DNA of 64,000 nt, from the NCBI GenBank assembly GCA_963747985.1, contig CAVVHG010000007.1, positions 494,214 to 558,213 of the forward strand, given 5' to 3'. A program made the position numbers and the translations under genes. This document shows positions 62,669-64,000 of this stretch, one piece after another. The stretch comes from JACADW01 sp963747985 (lineage in GTDB: Bacteria; Acidobacteriota; UBA6911). A model generated the notes under the pieces. The model had not been told where the DNA came from, ran no database searches, and saw nothing but the letters and a program-made list of their open reading frames with translations. Every line of letters starts with the position of its first letter. The first letter of the stretch is position 1.

Positions 62669-63229
62669 ATGTCGCGAATCGGTAGAAAGACCATCAAGGT
62701 CCCGAGCGGGGTCAAGATCAAGATCGAAACGGATAAGCTCGAGGTGGAAGGCAAGCTCGCAAAGCTGACCAGCCCGGTTCCCAAGGGCATCCGCTTCGAA
62801 ATGAAGGGTGATGAGCTCACCGCTTACAGGGAATCGGACGACAGACCGCTGCCGGCCTACCATGGCCTTGCCCGTGCGCTGGCAGCGAACGCGATCCTGG
62901 GCGTGAGCCAGGGATTCTCGAAGGAGCTGGATATCGTGGGGATCGGTTACAAGGTCGACGTCAGGCCCAAGTCCGTGACCTTTACCCTCGGTTACTCCCA
63001 CCCCATCGAGTTCCCGCTGCCGGTTGGAATCACGGCCAAGGTGGAGAAGCAGGCCAGGACCATTCAAAACTATGTGTCCACCGTGATTATTTCCGGGGCC
63101 GACAGGCAGTTGGTTGGGCAGGTAGCTGCCGACATCCGTGCCCTGCGCAGGCCTGATGCCTACAAGGGCAAGGGAGTCAGGTATGCCAAAGAGTTCATTC
63201 GTCTGAAAGTTGGAAAGAAGGGTGCGTGA
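62669..63229 (+). CDS. rplF: 50S ribosomal protein L6
   Basis: L6 at the base of the L7/L12 stalk. 186 residues with MSRIGRKTIKVPSGVKIKIE, VGIGYKVDVRPKSVTFTLGY-type core and RRPDAYKGKGVRYAKEFIRL. Stop TGA overlaps the rplR ATG by one base. Confidence 0.97.
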   Translation: MSRIGRKTIKVPSGVKIKIETDKLEVEGKLAKLTSPVPKGIRFEMKGDELTAYRESDDRPLPAYHGLARALAANAILGVSQGFSKELDIVGIGYKVDVRPKSVTFTLGYSHPIEFPLPVGITAKVEKQARTIQNYVSTVIISGADRQLVGQVAADIRALRRPDAYKGKGVRYAKEFIRLKVGKKGA

Positions 63230-63597
63230 TGATTACTCCAAGAGACCGCGCAAGGGAGCGGCACCGCATACATGTCCGGACGAGACGGAAAGTTGCTGGA
63301 AAACCGGAGCGCCCAAGGCTGTGCGTGTTCCGGAGCCTCAATCACATTTATGCCCAGATCATTGACGACTCGCTGGGATCGACCCTCGTCTCCGCTTCCA
63401 CCCTGGAGAAAACGGTGCGGGGCGACCTCAAGTCCTTCGGAAATCTGGACGCCGCCAAGGCTGTCGGGAAGACTATTGCCGAGCGGGCCAAGTCCAAGGG
63501 CATCGAGATGGTGGTCTTCGATCGTGGCGGATATATCTATCATGGCCGGGTCAAAGCTCTCGCGGACGCTGCCCGGGAAAACGGACTGAAGTTCTAG
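63229..63597 (+). CDS. rplR: 50S ribosomal protein L18
   Basis: 5S rRNA-binding protein of 122 residues with RHRIHVRTRRKVAGKPERPR, LCVFRSLNHIYAQIIDD and VFDRGGYIYHGRVKALADAA. The ATG is inside the rplF stop (TGATG); a GTG 3 nt upstream is possible. Confidence 0.97.
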   Translation: MITPRDRARERHRIHVRTRRKVAGKPERPRLCVFRSLNHIYAQIIDDSLGSTLVSASTLEKTVRGDLKSFGNLDAAKAVGKTIAERAKSKGIEMVVFDRGGYIYHGRVKALADAARENGLKF

Positions 63598-63605
63598 GAG
63601 GGGCC

Positions 63606-64000
63606 GTGGAAAGAATCGATCCGAATGCGCTTGAGCTGAAGGACCAGGTGGTCTCGATCAATCGGGTCACCAAAGTCGTCAAGGGTGGCAAGAACCTCAG
63701 CTTCAGCGCCCTGGTGGTCGTGGGCGATCAGAACGGCATCGTCGGATACGGCATGGGTAAAGCCAAAGAGGTTCCCCAGGCGATCCGCAAGGGAGTGGAT
63801 CAGGCGCGCAAGAACCTGGTCCGTGTTCCGCTCAAAGGCCGGACGATTCCCCACGCCGTGGTAGGGCAGTATGGGGCAGGCATGGTAATGCTGAAACCGG
63901 CGGCCGAGGGTACCGGGGTCATCGCCGGAGGACCCGTGCGCGCAGTTGTGCAGTCCGCAGGCATCTCCAATATTCTGACCAAGTCCCTCGGGAGCACCAA
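63606..64000 (+). CDS. rpsE: 30S ribosomal protein S5, 5' part
   Basis: S5, important for translational accuracy; the window ends inside the gene after about 131 residues. LELKDQVVSINRVTKVVKGG, VVGDQNGIVGYGMGKAKEVP and HAVVGQYGAGMVMLKPAAEG are typical. The start is GTG, 8 nt after rplR, with AGGAGG just upstream. Confidence 0.95.
   Translation, partial: MERIDPNALELKDQVVSINRVTKVVKGGKNLSFSALVVVGDQNGIVGYGMGKAKEVPQAIRKGVDQARKNLVRVPLKGRTIPHAVVGQYGAGMVMLKPAAEGTGVIAGGPVRAVVQSAGISNILTKSLGST

Overview
The window is a gene-dense, GC-rich (about 60-65% by eye) bacterial chromosome segment, almost all housekeeping and central metabolism. There are no rRNA or tRNA genes, no CRISPR array and no insertion sequences. 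The gene set suggests a Gram-negative heterotroph, most likely an acidobacterium or a relative. The pointers are Tat-exported Gfo/Idh/MocA and TIM-barrel sugar enzymes, a MOT1 transporter, a PyrR-headed pyrimidine operon, SelB, LarC and a very long TPR protein beside trmD-rplS. This placement is inferred from gene content, not from a database search.

Layout. 1-5.4 kb: the end of a Cache-type sensor protein, then an amidase, nadE and pncB (NAD synthesis and salvage). 5.5-16.6 kb: a sugar-catabolism region with a Tat-exported oxidoreductase, an NCS1-type permease with a 65-aa membrane partner, rhaA, rhaT, a frameshifted rhaB, fucI, an exported isoaspartyl methyltransferase (pcm) and a Tat-exported TIM-barrel isomerase. 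16.9-21.6 kb: class I fumarase, three small or medium uncharacterised genes and a MOT1 transporter. 21.7-27.2 kb: pyrimidine synthesis as two back-to-back operons, pyrK-pyrD-pyrF leftward and pyrR-pyrB-pyrC rightward. 27.3-32.7 kb: a FtsB-like protein, cutA, an enoyl-CoA hydratase, an unrecognised protein with a nuclease-like C-terminus, tatA and selB. 33.2-40.5 kb: ffh-rpsP-khpA-rimM-trmD-rplS, then a giant TPR protein, a small membrane protein and thiE. 40.6-50.4 kb: argS with two exported helical proteins, larC, a free-standing tRNA-binding domain, tatD, a polyprenyl synthase, PBP1A and ssb. 50.7-64 kb: the str, S10 and spc ribosomal operons joined as one run from rpsL to rpsE, which is cut by the window edge.

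How the genes fit together. rhaT imports L-rhamnose, and rhaA and rhaB convert it to rhamnulose phosphate; fucI does the first step for L-fucose. No aldolase is present here. The two Tat-signal sugar enzymes depend on the Tat system, of which tatA is encoded in the window. The pyr genes cover every UMP step except carbamoyl phosphate synthesis and the PyrE step. The ffh-to-rplS block and the str-S10-spc run supply translation and protein targeting. Ten promoter-like sites were read by eye; most have TTGAC-type -35 boxes with 17-nt spacers.

Points worth a second look are: the tuf gene, whose codon choice (G in the third position) is unlike its neighbours; overlapping divergent pyr promoters that share a palindromic -35 box and put pyrK on a leaderless transcript; the single-base frameshift in rhaB; the NCS1 permease inside a deoxysugar cluster; the two exported helical proteins behind argS that look like diverged duplicates; and the unrecognised 505-aa protein with a PD-(D/E)XK-like C-terminus. 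I did not find a clearly new defence or mobile system.
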